DNA from: Micromonospora matsumotoense
Lineage (GTDB): Bacteria; Actinomycetota; Actinomycetes; Mycobacteriales; Micromonosporaceae
DNA length: 64,000 nucleotides
Assembly: GCF_900091525.1 (NCBI RefSeq)
Contig: NZ_FMCU01000013.1
Coordinates: forward strand, 62,001 to 126,000
Reading direction: 5' to 3'
Positions 43,501 to 51,119 of this stretch are shown here, one piece after another. Position 1 is the stretch's first letter. The number at the start of each line of letters is the position of its first letter. The notes under the pieces are model-generated. The model was not told the DNA's origin and did no database searches. It worked only from the letters and a program-made list of their open reading frames with translations. The translations under genes and the position numbers were made by a program.

Positions 43501-46500
43501 CGGTGGTGACGGTGACCGGGGCGCCGCCGGGGGTGGTGCTGACGGTGGCGTCGACCGGCACGTCGAACACCTGCACGGTGAGGCTGCCGACGGCCGCCGC
43601 AGCCGGGTCGACCAGCACCGTCCAGGTGCCGGCCGTGGGCAGCGGCACCGAGCTGAACGCGCAGCTCGTCGCGCAGGACGAGGAGCCGGCCGCGCTGCCG
43701 TTCGGCGCCCGCAGCGTCGCGGTCACGCTACCGCCGCCGAACGCGCCGGCGGTGAGGCTGACGGTGACGACCTGCCCGGCCGTGCCGGGGAACGACACCA
43801 CGGCGTTCTGCCCCGGCACGGTGGTGGTCACCGACACCGCCGCGCCGCCGGGGGTGGTGGTCGCGGTGGCGTCGGCGGACACGGCGTACACCCGGGCGGT
43901 GAGCGCACCGACGGCGGTCGTCCTCGGGTCGACCAGCAGGGTGTACGTGCCGGCGGCCGACAGGGTGGTGGTGTCCAGGAAGCACGACGTCCCACAGGAC
44001 GTGTTCGACACGACCGTGCTCCCGTCCGGACGACGCCACGTCACCGCCGCCTCGGACGACCCGAACGTCCCACCCGAGAGCTGCACCGCCACCCGCTGCC
44101 CCGCCGCCACCGGGAACGACACCACCGCGTTCTGCCCCGGCACCGTCGTCGTCACCGACACCGCCGCCCCACCCGGGGTGGTGGTCGCGGTGGTGTCGGC
44201 GGGTACGGCGTGCACCTTGACCGTGATGCCGCCGACGACCGTGCCCTTCGGGTCGACCAGCACGGTGTACGTGCCGGCGGCCGACAGGGTCGCGGTGTCC
44301 AGGAAGCACGACGTCCCACAGGACGTGTTCGACACGACCGTGCTCCCGTCCGGACGACGCCACGTCACCGCCGCCTCGGACGACCCGAACGTCCCACCCG
44401 AGAGCTGCACCGCCACCCGCTGCCCCGCCGCCACCGGGAACGACACCACCGCGTTCTGCCCCGGCACCGTCGTCGTCACCGACACCGCCGCCCCACCCGG
44501 GGTGGTGTTGGCGACCGCGTCGTTGGGCAGGTCGTAGACCCGGGCGGTGATCGCGCCGAGGGTGGTGCCGGTCGGGTTGACCAGCACCGTGTACGTGCCG
44601 CTGGTCGGGAGGGTGACGGCGTTGAACGCGCAGCTGGTGCCGCAGTAGCTCTCGCTGACCACGGTGGAGCCGTCCGGGGCGCGCAGCGTCACGCCGGCGT
44701 CGTAGGTGCCGAAGGTGCCGCCGCTCAGGGTCACCGAGACGACCTGCCCGGCGGTGCCGGGGAAGGAGACGACCGCGTTCTGCCCCGGCACGGTGGTGGT
44801 CACCGACACCGCCGCCCCACCGGGGCTGGTGGTCGCCGAGGCGTCGGCCGGTACCTCGTGGACCTTGACGGTGGCCTGGCCGACGTAGGTGGTGTCCGGA
44901 TTGAGCAGGACGGTGTACGTGCCGTCGACCGGCAGGACCACCGTGTCGAAGAAACACGACCCCCCGCAGTACGCGCTGCCGGTCAGGTTCGACCCGTCCG
45001 GCTTACGCACCACCGCCGACGCGTTGTACGTCCCGTACGTCCCACCGGTGAACTGCACCGACACCCGCTGCCCCGCCGTGCCGGCGAACGAGACCACGGC
45101 GTTCTGCCCCGGCACGGTGGTGGTGACGGTGACCGGGGCGCCGCCCGGGCTGGCGGTCGCCGTGGCGTCCGCCGGCACCAGGTGGACCTGCACCGCGACC
45201 TGGCCCACGGTGACCCCGTCGGGGTTGAGCAGGACGGTGTACGTGCCGTCGACCGGCAGGACCACCGTGTCGAAGAAACACGACCCCCCGCAGTACGCGC
45301 TGCCGGTCAGGTTCGACCCGTCCGGCTTACGCACCACCGCCGACGCGTTGTACGTCCCGTACGTCCCACCGGTGAACTGCACCGACACCCGCTGCCCCGC
45401 CGTGCCGGCGAACGAGACCACGGCGTTCTGCCCGACGGTGGTGGTCACCGTGACCGCGCCGGCCCCGGGGATGGCGGTCGCCGTCGCGTCCGCCGGGACG
45501 TCGTGGACCTGCACGGTGACCGCGCCGACGTAGCTGGTGTCGGGGTTGACCAGGACGGTGTAGGTGCCGCCGACCGGCAGGACGACCGTGTCGAAGAAGC
45601 ACGAGCCGCCGCAGTACGCGCTGCTGGTCAGGTTCGACCCGTCCGGCTTACGCACCACCGCCGACGCGTTGTACGTCCCGTACGTGCCGCCGGTGATCTG
45701 GACGAGGACCCGCCGGCCGGCCGTGCCGGGGAAGGAGACGACGCTGTTCTGGCCGGGCACCGTCGTGGTCGCCGTCACCTGCGGGCCGCCGGGCGTCGTC
45801 GCCACCGCGGCGTCGGCCGGCACGTCGTACACCTGGACGGTGATCGTCCCGGTGGTGGTGGACTGCGGGTCGACGACCAGGGTGTACGTGCCCTCGGTCG
45901 GCAGCACGGTGGTGTCGAGGAAACAGGAGGCACCGCAGGAGCCGTTGGAGACGACCGTGCCGCCGCCCGGCCTGCGCAGCGTCACCGCGGCGTTGTAGGT
46001 GCCGTAGGTGCCGCCGCTGAGCTTGACCGAGACCCGCTGGCCGGTGCTGCCGGCGAAGGTGACCGCGCCGTTCTGCCCCGGCACGGTGGTGGTGACGGTG
46101 ACCGCCTCCCCGCCCGCCGTGGTGCCCGCCGCGGCGTCGGCCGGCACCTCCCGCACGGTCGCGGAGACCGAGCCGGTGGCCGTGCCCGACGCCGCCAGCA
46201 GCAGCGTGTACGTGCCCGCCGTGCGGGCCGTCACCGTGTCGATGAAGCCGGTGGCCCCCACGCATCCGGCCGACGCCGCGGTACGCCCGAACGGGTCGAG
46301 GAGCTTGGCGGTGGAGATGCCGCAGGAGCCGAAGGTGCCGTCGGCGAGCTGCACGCTCGCCCGCTGCCCCTCCGCCAGGTCGAACACGACCAGGGCGATG
46401 TCGCCCGCGCTCGCGATCGGGACCGGCGTGGTGACGCCGAGCGCGACCCGGGCGGTGTGCGCCACGTCGGCCACGGTGTAGGGGGCGGGCGCCACGAACA

Positions 46501-47284
46501 CGTCGGCGGCGCTCTCCCCGCTGCCGTGGGCGGTGCGGACGCCGATCCGACCGGAGGCGACGCCAGCGGGGACCTCGACGGTCAGGCTGCCGGCGGCGAC
46601 CGTCGAGGGGAAGGCCCGGGTGCGGTTGAGGGTGACGGCGTTGTCGGCGGTCTGGGCGGCGAACCCGGTGCCGGTGACGGTGACGGTGCCGCCGGGCGTC
46701 ACGACGGGAGGCGTCACGGCGGTGACGGTGGGCGCGGACTCGTCCGGCCCGGTGACCACGAAGGACTGTGGGCTGGTCGCGGTGGTCCCGCCGACGGTGA
46801 CGGTGACCAGGCCGGTGGTCGCCCCGGCGGGAACCCGGGCGACCAGACGCCGACCGTCGGCACGGGTGACGGTGGCGGGGACGCCGTGGAACGCGACGGT
46901 GTTCTCGGCCGCCACGTCGGAGAAGCAGCCGCCCTGCAGGGTCACCTCGGCACCGACGGCGGCACGGGCCGGCACCACCGACAGCAGGGCCAGGGCGGGG
47001 GCGGGGCTGCCGTCGTTGGCGACCGAGGTGATGTTGCCGGTGGGGTCGTACCTGTAGCGGGCGGTCCGACCGGCCTGGTCCTGCACCCCGGCCAACTGCC
47101 CGGCGGCGTCGTAGGCGTAGCCGACGGAGTCGCAGGAGACGGAGGCCGGGACCATGTCCGGCAGGTCCGCCCGGACGGCGAAGGCCAACAGCAGGACGAG
47201 GGTGGCGAGCGTCGCGGTGGATCGCAGCCGGGCACCTGCCCAGACCCTCGATCGGATGGTGCGGCGGTCGAGCGGTCCCGACAT
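37538..47284 (-). CDS. Giant Rhs/YD-repeat toxin with tandem-repeat stalk and C-terminal nuclease domain
   Basis: At 3248 residues this is a secreted polymorphic toxin. AGGAGG lies 5-6 bases before ATG 47284. The domain order is: hydrophobic export segment (about 22-38); short YD motif (55-90); two IPT/TIG folds (95-260); about 14 copies of a 107-residue repeat (290-1785); a carboxypeptidase-regulatory-like fold (1830-1880); DUF6531 start (GDPVDLASGLFVDEHTD, near 2125); YD repeats (2200-2960); and the Rhs core (GFTGRERDADTGLSYHRARW to DPNGD, about 2990-3056). The toxin (about 3110-3248) has LPRSFPTIDRFANGTATSIK and RELEIAVQRGAATSAQRNAL, which resembles the CdiA-EC869 nuclease. The following gene encodes matching immunity. 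It has no PAAR or VgrG region, so delivery is not the Gram-negative type. Confidence 0.88.
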   Translation of the reverse strand: MSGPLDRRTIRSRVWAGARLRSTATLATLVLLLAFAVRADLPDMVPASVSCDSVGYAYDAAGQLAGVQDQAGRTARYRYDPTGNITSVANDGSPAPALALLSVVPARAAVGAEVTLQGGCFSDVAAENTVAFHGVPATVTRADGRRLVARVPAGATTGLVTVTVGGTTATSPQSFVVTGPDESAPTVTAVTPPVVTPGGTVTVTGTGFAAQTADNAVTLNRTRAFPSTVAAGSLTVEVPAGVASGRIGVRTAHGSGESAADVFVAPAPYTVADVAHTARVALGVTTPVPIASAGDIALVVFDLAEGQRASVQLADGTFGSCGISTAKLLDPFGRTAASAGCVGATGFIDTVTARTAGTYTLLLAASGTATGSVSATVREVPADAAAGTTAGGEAVTVTTTVPGQNGAVTFAGSTGQRVSVKLSGGTYGTYNAAVTLRRPGGGTVVSNGSCGASCFLDTTVLPTEGTYTLVVDPQSTTTGTITVQVYDVPADAAVATTPGGPQVTATTTVPGQNSVVSFPGTAGRRVLVQITGGTYGTYNASAVVRKPDGSNLTSSAYCGGSCFFDTVVLPVGGTYTVLVNPDTSYVGAVTVQVHDVPADATATAIPGAGAVTVTTTVGQNAVVSFAGTAGQRVSVQFTGGTYGTYNASAVVRKPDGSNLTGSAYCGGSCFFDTVVLPVDGTYTVLLNPDGVTVGQVAVQVHLVPADATATASPGGAPVTVTTTVPGQNAVVSFAGTAGQRVSVQFTGGTYGTYNASAVVRKPDGSNLTGSAYCGGSCFFDTVVLPVDGTYTVLLNPDTTYVGQATVKVHEVPADASATTSPGGAAVSVTTTVPGQNAVVSFPGTAGQVVSVTLSGGTFGTYDAGVTLRAPDGSTVVSESYCGTSCAFNAVTLPTSGTYTVLVNPTGTTLGAITARVYDLPNDAVANTTPGGAAVSVTTTVPGQNAVVSFPVAAGQRVAVQLSGGTFGSSEAAVTWRRPDGSTVVSNTSCGTSCFLDTATLSAAGTYTVLVDPKGTVVGGITVKVHAVPADTTATTTPGGAAVSVTTTVPGQNAVVSFPVAAGQRVAVQLSGGTFGSSEAAVTWRRPDGSTVVSNTSCGTSCFLDTTTLSAAGTYTLLVDPRTTAVGALTARVYAVSADATATTTPGGAAVSVTTTVPGQNAVVSFPGTAGQVVTVSLTAGAFGGGSVTATLRAPNGSAAGSSSCATSCAFSSVPLPTAGTWTVLVDPAAAAVGSLTVQVFDVPVDATVSTTPGGAPVTVTTVSPGQNGVVTFPGTAGQRILVQGTGGTYGTYNATAIVRKPDGSNLTSSAYCGTSCLFDTMVLPVAGTYSILVDPASTYTGALTVQVSDVPADVTAGTAPGGAGVTLTTTAPGQNAVLSFAGAAGQRIVVQGTGGTYGTYNATAIVRKPDGSNLTSSAYCGASCFFDVTTLPVAGTYSILLNPDAAYTGAVTLRVYDVPADAAVGATVGGPAVPVTTTAPGQNAVLSFTGAAGQRIVVQGTGGTYGTYNATAIIRKPDGSNLTSSAYCGATCFFDVSTLPVAGTYSILLNPDGMYTGTVSLRIYDVPADAAAGTTPGGSAVTLTTAAPGQNAVLSFPGTAGQRISVQGSAGSYGTYNATAIIRKPDGSNLTSSAYCGATCFFDVTTLPVAGTYSILLNPDGMYTGAVSVQVYDVPADATAAVTPGGAAATLTTTVPGQNATLTFPGGAGQVVTVAMTAGTYTRYNATAVIRKPDGTNLGSSVYCGDTCTLSAVTLPVAGTYTVLVDPSAGTVGAITGEVRLPAGAAAAKKTPPEKTPSKQPVRPVGDVTETWTPDRFNLAGEDWASHRTGAYGHLQPALRADRGATALAGQALLLNGQPLADVTLTVGRRSTRTDATGRFLLTGLTAGHHVLVIDGATASRPGRAFGRFETGVDLRAGETVELSYPIWMTRLDTANSVRFPSPTRKQTVITTPAIPGFEVRLPQGSVIRDRAGKRVTELSITALPVDQPPFPLPVGVRTPVYFTVQPGGAVILPEGAQIIYPNTQGLAPGSRLDFWDYDPGRRPCVKTPVKSYPKKPATVAKTPAVCAVTGAQAGWYIYGHGTVTPDGRQIMPDPDVRVWEFTGAMFNGSGKRPAGTGPGEDGDAGGDPVDLASGLFVDEHTDLTVNDVLPISITRTYRQNDTQNREFGIGANFTYGIFINSKQEYVEADLIFPDSGKVHLVRTSPGTGWTDAVFKAVDTTGPFRDAVMSWNGDGWDLVRTDGMVYVFGENTPLQSIRDRHGNQITLTRASGGQSGDITQITSPNGRWIKLSYTGGRVTRAQDNAGRAVQYGYDSAGRLTTVTSPGGRTTTYTYDTAHRMTTVTDARGVTYLTNSYDSAGRVAAQTMPGGVSYGFAYTTDATGQVVKTAVTEPDGSIRETHFDGDHRVTAETTAAGTAHARTSTTTRDPATHLPTALVDPYGRRTTLGYGPNGQLTGLTALAGTAAAQSATVISGGPYRQLTSVTDDQGRTTRMEYDDGGNLTAATDAAGRTRRYAYNAAGQVTSFTDPLGNVTRYTYDQGDLVAVTDPLGRTTRSFVDAVGRPVAVTDADGVLERVRYDPDNQVVTSTDGLGRATTFGYDGNGNLTTVTDARGNSTSVAYDSSDRPVTVTDPRGKQAHQTYDVLGRVVSATDRRGKTTVTEYDVLGRTTFIGYGTTAGPTYESTKRFGYDTLDRLTTINDSTGGLLTLGWNDLDQVVSVAGPTGTVGYSYDAAGRRSAMTVPGQPAISYGYDQTGLIAQITQGGTTATWHRDAAGRTTRVDQAGVTARYAYDAASQLTRLSYETTGGVPIGDLRYGYDGTGRVADLTGSLAQVTVPATGPAASYDAANRLTSRGAQTFGYDDEGNLTGDGVRGYTWNARGELTGVTGPGLATAYGYDAAGRLASRTSGAATTTFGYDGPNLVREQTGTAVADRLTAGLDQTLVRTDAAGARVPVTDPLGSVLGLADSAGTLTTRYTYDPFGAVTTSGATSSNTQGFTGRERDADTGLSYHRARWYSPDTGRFLSQDPAGFGGGSTNLYTYALNDPVNLSDPNGDCPICVPILIGALIGGASSVGIGAGLAALTGRKYSAGDALKDFAIGGALGALTGGLGAYLKAGSSVWKLNQFERGLAIEAKLGGNLPRSFPTIDRFANGTATSIKSVDLTAKSYQSAGQLTSRLQGYVDKAAGFAKSNPVTWDGVTIRPGQVAVRELEIAVQRGAATSAQRNALNQIVQYGAQKGVTVRIIPIR
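41935..46417 (-). repeat. About 14 tandem 321-324 bp repeats in the Rhs gene
   Basis: Each unit encodes about 107 residues. They run from PGQNAVVSFPGTAGQRV, through GGTYGTYNA, RKPDGSNLTSSAYCGxSCFFD and LPVAGTYSILLNPD, to VxVYDVPADA and TPGGAAV. Thirteen units are clear; the first (around 46100-46417) is degenerate. Two conserved Cys in CGxSC suggest a disulphide, so the array is extracellular. Neighbouring units are nearly identical at the DNA level (43973-44178 repeats at 44297-44502; 44941 repeats at 45265; both offset 324), showing recent homogenisation. Confidence 0.85.
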
Positions 47285-47543
47285 GCTGCCTCCTCAGACG
47301 CACTTCTGGGTGGCAAGATAGGCGAGATGCATCAACCGGAATAGATGGCCGGGTGAACAGCGGACCCCTCGACCCGATCACCCAGGGTGACCGGGGCGCC
47401 TACCGGCAGAAACGGCGACCGGCCCCGACGGCGGTGTCAGCTATAGGACAGTTGATTGTGTAGTCCGATCACCGACCAAATATGGGCAGGTCAGCGATGT
47501 GCCCATTCAGTAGGGATAGTCAGCACTGAGGCCGTATGTGACC

Positions 47544-47986
47544 TCAGCCCGTGGTGCTGTCGTGCGCGTCCGCGAGAGAACTGTCCGTGCGGCCGCCGAC
47601 GCCGGCGGCACCGGCGCCCGTGCGGTCTTCGCCGTGCGCCCACAGCAGATCGGCCGCGTCGACACCCCGCCGCGACAGGCTGCCGGCGACGCCCGCCGCG
47701 ACCGCCCCTGCCGACAGTCCTTCGGCGGACTCGGGCCAGCGGTGCGCCACCAGTGGGTCGTACCGGACCTTCGTCGCGATCTTCACGCCCGCCCGCCCGG
47801 ACGCGCCTGTAGCCGCGCCCCGATCACCCGCTCACTCGCCCCGCCGACACCGGCCGGATCGGACCAGAACGCATAACAGTTGGCGCTGTCGAGCCACTCC
47901 CCGCCAACGTCCACGAACCTGTCCAGCAGCGCGAACGCACGATCCTGGTCCACCGTCGTGCCGTTGTCGGGGAGCCTGTCGGCAGC
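47544..47986 (-). pseudogene. Aldo/keto reductase remnant, frameshifted and truncated
   Basis: The minus strand reads NGTTVDQDRAFALLDRF, GGEWLDSANCYAFWSDPAG and ASERVIGARLQARPGG. After a one-base shift near 47785 it continues GVKIATKVRYDPLVAHRWP, SAGAVAAGVAGSLSRRGVDA, DLLWAHGEDRT, then degenerates to a stop at 47544. This is the N-terminal half of an aldo/keto reductase. The frameshift and missing C-terminal half make it inactive. The rest of 47285-47543 is the upstream region of the Rhs gene. Confidence 0.65.
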
Positions 47987-48077
47987 GCCCCCGTCCCGGT
48001 GTTCCCGCCACACCGACTGCAGGTGCGGTGCGCCGGCCGGGACCGTGGACTGCCTGTCCCGGCCGGCACACCGCACC

Positions 48078-48947
48078 TCACCTGCTCAGGAGCGGTTGCC
48101 AGCCGTCGCGGTAGCACACGCCGCGAGGCTGGAGCCGGAACTGGTCGTGCACCGTTGCGGCGACCGGCTCGGTGCGGATCTCCCGAGGGCGGTCCACCAC
48201 GACGCAGACGTCCTCGCCGGGCCACCACCAGCCGCAGGAGCGGGCCAGGTCGGCCCAGGCGGTGACGTGTTCGGTTTCGTCCGGACCGTAGCTGGCCAGG
48301 CCGAGTCGATGCAGCACGTCGTAGTAGGCGATCCAGGACGCGTCCTGCTGCCCGTACCAGCACACGGGTACCGCAGCGCCGCCGGCCAGAGCGCCGCGCA
48401 CGGGCAGGTAGAACCCGTGCGCGAGGCTGCGGTGCAACGCCGTACGGATGCCCTGGTGCAGCACGACAGCCAGGGGGACACCGCTGTCGAGCGCGTGTGA
48501 CGGCGTCAGTTCGGGCCAGGGCTGTCTGGTCCTGCCCGTGCGCCCGGGGGACAGTTCGGGGTCGGGGTGGGTGACGCCCGCGCCCAGCGCACCGCGCAGC
48601 CGGGAGACGATCATGGCGAGATCGCTGGCCAGCGGTGGTGTCCGGCGGGGCCGGGGGTCCCGGATCTGTTCGTAGAGCTGATCGAGGGTGGGCCAGCCGG
48701 TGATCAGGGGACGTGCCGCGTCCGGCGAGTCGACCCAGACGAACCGAGGTCGCGGCCGGGACACCCGGGCGTAGAGGGCGGTCAGGCACCGCTCGGCGGT
48801 CACCCGGTCGGCCGGCTGCGTGGACAGGGCGTGATCGAGCCACACCTGGCGGTTCCGGGTCGCCTGCTGCCACAGGTCGTGCGGGTCGCGGTGGGAAGCG
48901 GCCTGCGGAGTTTTCGCGGCGGCGTCGCGCCGCGCGGGGGCGCTCAC
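48078..48947 (-). CDS. DUF6745-like protein of unknown function
   Basis: A 289-residue protein from GTG 48947. Its C-terminal half carries the features I associate with the DUF6745 group: WYGQQDASWIAYYDVLHRLG, SCGWWWPGEDVCVVVDRP and a final VCYRDGWQ. No membrane segment or signal is seen. Function is unknown; in other actinobacteria such proteins occur near leucine-rich-repeat or effector-like genes. It stands alone between the reductase remnant and the four-gene operon. Confidence 0.65.
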   Translation of the reverse strand: MSAPARRDAAAKTPQAASHRDPHDLWQQATRNRQVWLDHALSTQPADRVTAERCLTALYARVSRPRPRFVWVDSPDAARPLITGWPTLDQLYEQIRDPRPRRTPPLASDLAMIVSRLRGALGAGVTHPDPELSPGRTGRTRQPWPELTPSHALDSGVPLAVVLHQGIRTALHRSLAHGFYLPVRGALAGGAAVPVCWYGQQDASWIAYYDVLHRLGLASYGPDETEHVTAWADLARSCGWWWPGEDVCVVVDRPREIRTEPVAATVHDQFRLQPRGVCYRDGWQPLLSR

Positions 48948-49042
48948 CGCGCCAGGGCGTCGCCGCCCTTCCGGTACGAGATCATGCGACGACTATCGCC
49001 CGCCACGCGCCGCCGGTGCAAGGCAATTCGCCACGCCCCCGT

Positions 49043-49762
49043 TCACCCGCCGCACGGTGCCCGCTCAGGCTCCACCGGCACGGACCGCAGACCGGTTTCG
49101 AGGGCGTCGAGGTAGCCGGCGAAGCCGTGCGGGGCCCGGCCGTGGCGGCGGGCGCTGGTCCGCACCGCGCAACCGGCGTCGGTGACGACCCGCATGGCAT
49201 GCCGCCGACCACGCTCGACGAGGTCGTGGTCCTCGCCGTGGCGCAGGTCGGCGAATCCGCCCAGCCGCTCGTAGGCGGTGGCGGCACAGCCCAGGTTCGC
49301 ACCGTGGACGTGCCGGTGGCCGGCACCGGTCAGACCCTGTCGGTACCGGTCCTCGAAACGTTCCCGGACCTGCGTGGAGCGGGGCGCCCAGTCGGTGACC
49401 CGCACGGTCCCGACCAGCAGGTCGGTGCCGGCCCGGGCGTGGCGCAGCTGCCAGCCGCCCCACCGTCGGGGCACCCGGCTGTCCGCGTCGGTGGTGGCGA
49501 GCCACAGCCCCTGCGGGCCGTGCCGCAGCGCGTGCGCCATGCCGGCGGCGCGTGCCCGGCCGACGTTACGGGCCCGCACCGTCAGCACGACGGCACCGAG
49601 ACGCTCGGCGACGCTGGCCGTGGCGTCCCGGCAGTCATCGGCCACCACGATCACCTCCGCGCGCACCGGCAGGTGACGCAGCGAGTCGAGGACGGAGTGC
49701 AGACAGCCGGGCAGCAGTGCCTGCTCGTCGTGGGCGGGCACCACGACCGCCATCCGGTTCAC
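49043..49762 (-). CDS. Family 2 glycosyltransferase
   Basis: From GTG 49762, overlapping the upstream stop (GTGA), the protein has 239 residues. It has a GT-A fold with VVVPAHDEQALLPGCL, VIVVADDCRDATASVAE, ARNVGRARAAGMAHAL and a TTDADSRVP metal site, then HGANLGC and GEDHDLVER. It is predicted to be a nucleotide-sugar-dependent transferase in the cytoplasm. It is the last gene of a four-gene operon with a methyltransferase, PIG-L deacetylase and acyl-CoA dehydrogenase-like gene, suggesting a modified glycoconjugate. The acceptor is unknown. Confidence 0.83.
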   Translation of the reverse strand: MNRMAVVVPAHDEQALLPGCLHSVLDSLRHLPVRAEVIVVADDCRDATASVAERLGAVVLTVRARNVGRARAAGMAHALRHGPQGLWLATTDADSRVPRRWGGWQLRHARAGTDLLVGTVRVTDWAPRSTQVRERFEDRYRQGLTGAGHRHVHGANLGCAATAYERLGGFADLRHGEDHDLVERGRRHAMRVVTDAGCAVRTSARRHGRAPHGFAGYLDALETGLRSVPVEPERAPCGG

Positions 49763-50385
49763 CACAGGCCGTCGGCCTGGGCGACGGATCTGGCCGGCGG
49801 CGGCACCCGGAGGAACACGTCGAGGAGGAAGTCCGCCTCCTCGTGCCGTGCCGTCCGCGCCAGGCCGTCCACGCCGTCGAGCAGCCGGTGCACCTCGTCG
49901 CCACCACGTACGTGCTCGGCCACCGCGGGCCGCCAGTGCACGGCCACGAGCGTGCCGCCGGGTGCGAGCGAGTCCACCGTCCGGGCCACCAGCCGATCCC
50001 ACCCGGCGTCGTCGAAGTAGTAACCCAGCTCGGAGAGCACGATCAGGTCGAAACGGTCGTCCGCCACGGCCGGCCACTCGTCGGGAACACTCATCCGCTC
50101 CACCCGTACGTGCGGCTGGTCCGCCAGCCGCCGCCGGGCACTCGCCACCGCCGCCGCGGCGATGTCGACCGCCAGCAACCGGTCGCACCGCAGGGCGAGA
50201 CGGCGGGTGAGCATGCCTGTCGAACATCCCGGTTCGAATGCCGACCGGTAACGCCGACGCGGCAGACAGGCCACCGTCACGTCGTGCTTTCGCTGGTCGT
50301 ACCAGCGGGTCTCGAAACCCCACGGGTCCTCGGCCCCGGCATACATGCCGTCGAAATAGTCGGCCGGCGTGCCGCGTGCGGTCAT
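49759..50385 (-). CDS. SAM-dependent methyltransferase (NodS-like)
   Basis: The 208-residue protein has FEPGCSTGMLTRRLA (SAM motif), LLAVDIAAAAV and DRFDLIVLSELGYYFDD, as in NodS-type N-methyltransferases and relatives. ADYFDGMYAGAEDPWGFETR at the start is typical of this group. It overlaps its neighbours on both sides by four bases. In the operon it may methylate the amine that the PIG-L enzyme exposes, which is inference. Confidence 0.83.
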   Translation of the reverse strand: MTARGTPADYFDGMYAGAEDPWGFETRWYDQRKHDVTVACLPRRRYRSAFEPGCSTGMLTRRLALRCDRLLAVDIAAAAVASARRRLADQPHVRVERMSVPDEWPAVADDRFDLIVLSELGYYFDDAGWDRLVARTVDSLAPGGTLVAVHWRPAVAEHVRGGDEVHRLLDGVDGLARTARHEEADFLLDVFLRVPPPARSVAQADGLW

Positions 50386-51119
50386 GGTAGGAACACCGTT
50401 TCGTAGGAACGCGCGAAGCGTGCGAGAACGTGCGGGGGAAGGATCGCCGCGTCGGCGGGCGTCGGCCCGAGCGGCGACACCTGGCTACGGAAGGCGTCGA
50501 TCGCGTCCCGCTTGGCCGATCTGGCCGCCCCGGTCAGGTCGACCCGGCGCGCCCGGTGCCACGGCACGTCGGGATGGTCCGGCCCGGCCCAGTGCCACAT
50601 CCACACGGGGAACTCCAGCAGTGTCGCCCCCGTACGCCGGCAGGCGACCGCAGCCGCCCGCCCGACCGCCTCGTGGTCCGGGTGTCCGTCGCCGCGCCAC
50701 GTCGTGACACACCACCGGCCCGGTGCCAGCCGGGTGGTCAACGCGTCGGTGAGCGCCGCTTCGTCGACGCCACCGTCGGGATGCCCGAGATGCGCGATGG
50801 CGGCGGGGACGACCCCGAGCAGCCCGCAGGCGGTGACCGTCTCGGCCCGCCGGATCGCGGCCAGCACCGCCCGCGAGTGGACCGTGGAATCCGGATGCGA
50901 GGCCTCGCCGTCGGTGACGACCGCGATCTCGACACCGCCGGCGAGCATCGCGACCAGGCCACCGACGCCGAGCACCTCGTCATCGGGATGCGGGGCGACG
51001 ACCAACGGCGGCACCGTCCGCGCCCGGTCGTCCAGCGCCAGTACGGGCCACCCGGCCGGCGCGGGCCACGCACCCCAGGTGCCCTCGTCGGTGCCCGCGT
51101 CGACGATCGGCCTCACCAT
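50382..51119 (-). CDS. PIG-L family deacetylase
   Basis: The 245-residue protein has the zinc-binding motif APHPDDE, TDGEASHPDS and a downstream GHPDHEAVG motif, as in GlcNAc de-N-acetylases (MshB, PIG-L). It should remove an acetyl group from an N-acetyl sugar or related amide in the cytoplasm. It overlaps the acyl-CoA dehydrogenase-like gene by 7 bases upstream and the methyltransferase by 4 downstream, so the four proteins are made together. Confidence 0.87.
   Translation of the reverse strand: MVRPIVDAGTDEGTWGAWPAPAGWPVLALDDRARTVPPLVVAPHPDDEVLGVGGLVAMLAGGVEIAVVTDGEASHPDSTVHSRAVLAAIRRAETVTACGLLGVVPAAIAHLGHPDGGVDEAALTDALTTRLAPGRWCVTTWRGDGHPDHEAVGRAAAVACRRTGATLLEFPVWMWHWAGPDHPDVPWHRARRVDLTGAARSAKRDAIDAFRSQVSPLGPTPADAAILPPHVLARFARSYETVFLP

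Noticed and set aside
41935..46417. Regular repeats of about 324 bp considered as CRISPR or satellite DNA
   Set aside because: The units are too long and fully coding, with protein-level conservation; they are protein-domain repeats.
41615..47344. A long open frame of about 1900 codons on the plus strand opposite the Rhs gene
   Set aside because: It is a GC-rich shadow of the Rhs gene. Its sequence is Arg/Gly/Val-rich low complexity with periodic repeats that mirror the Rhs repeats, and it has no ribosome site or family match.
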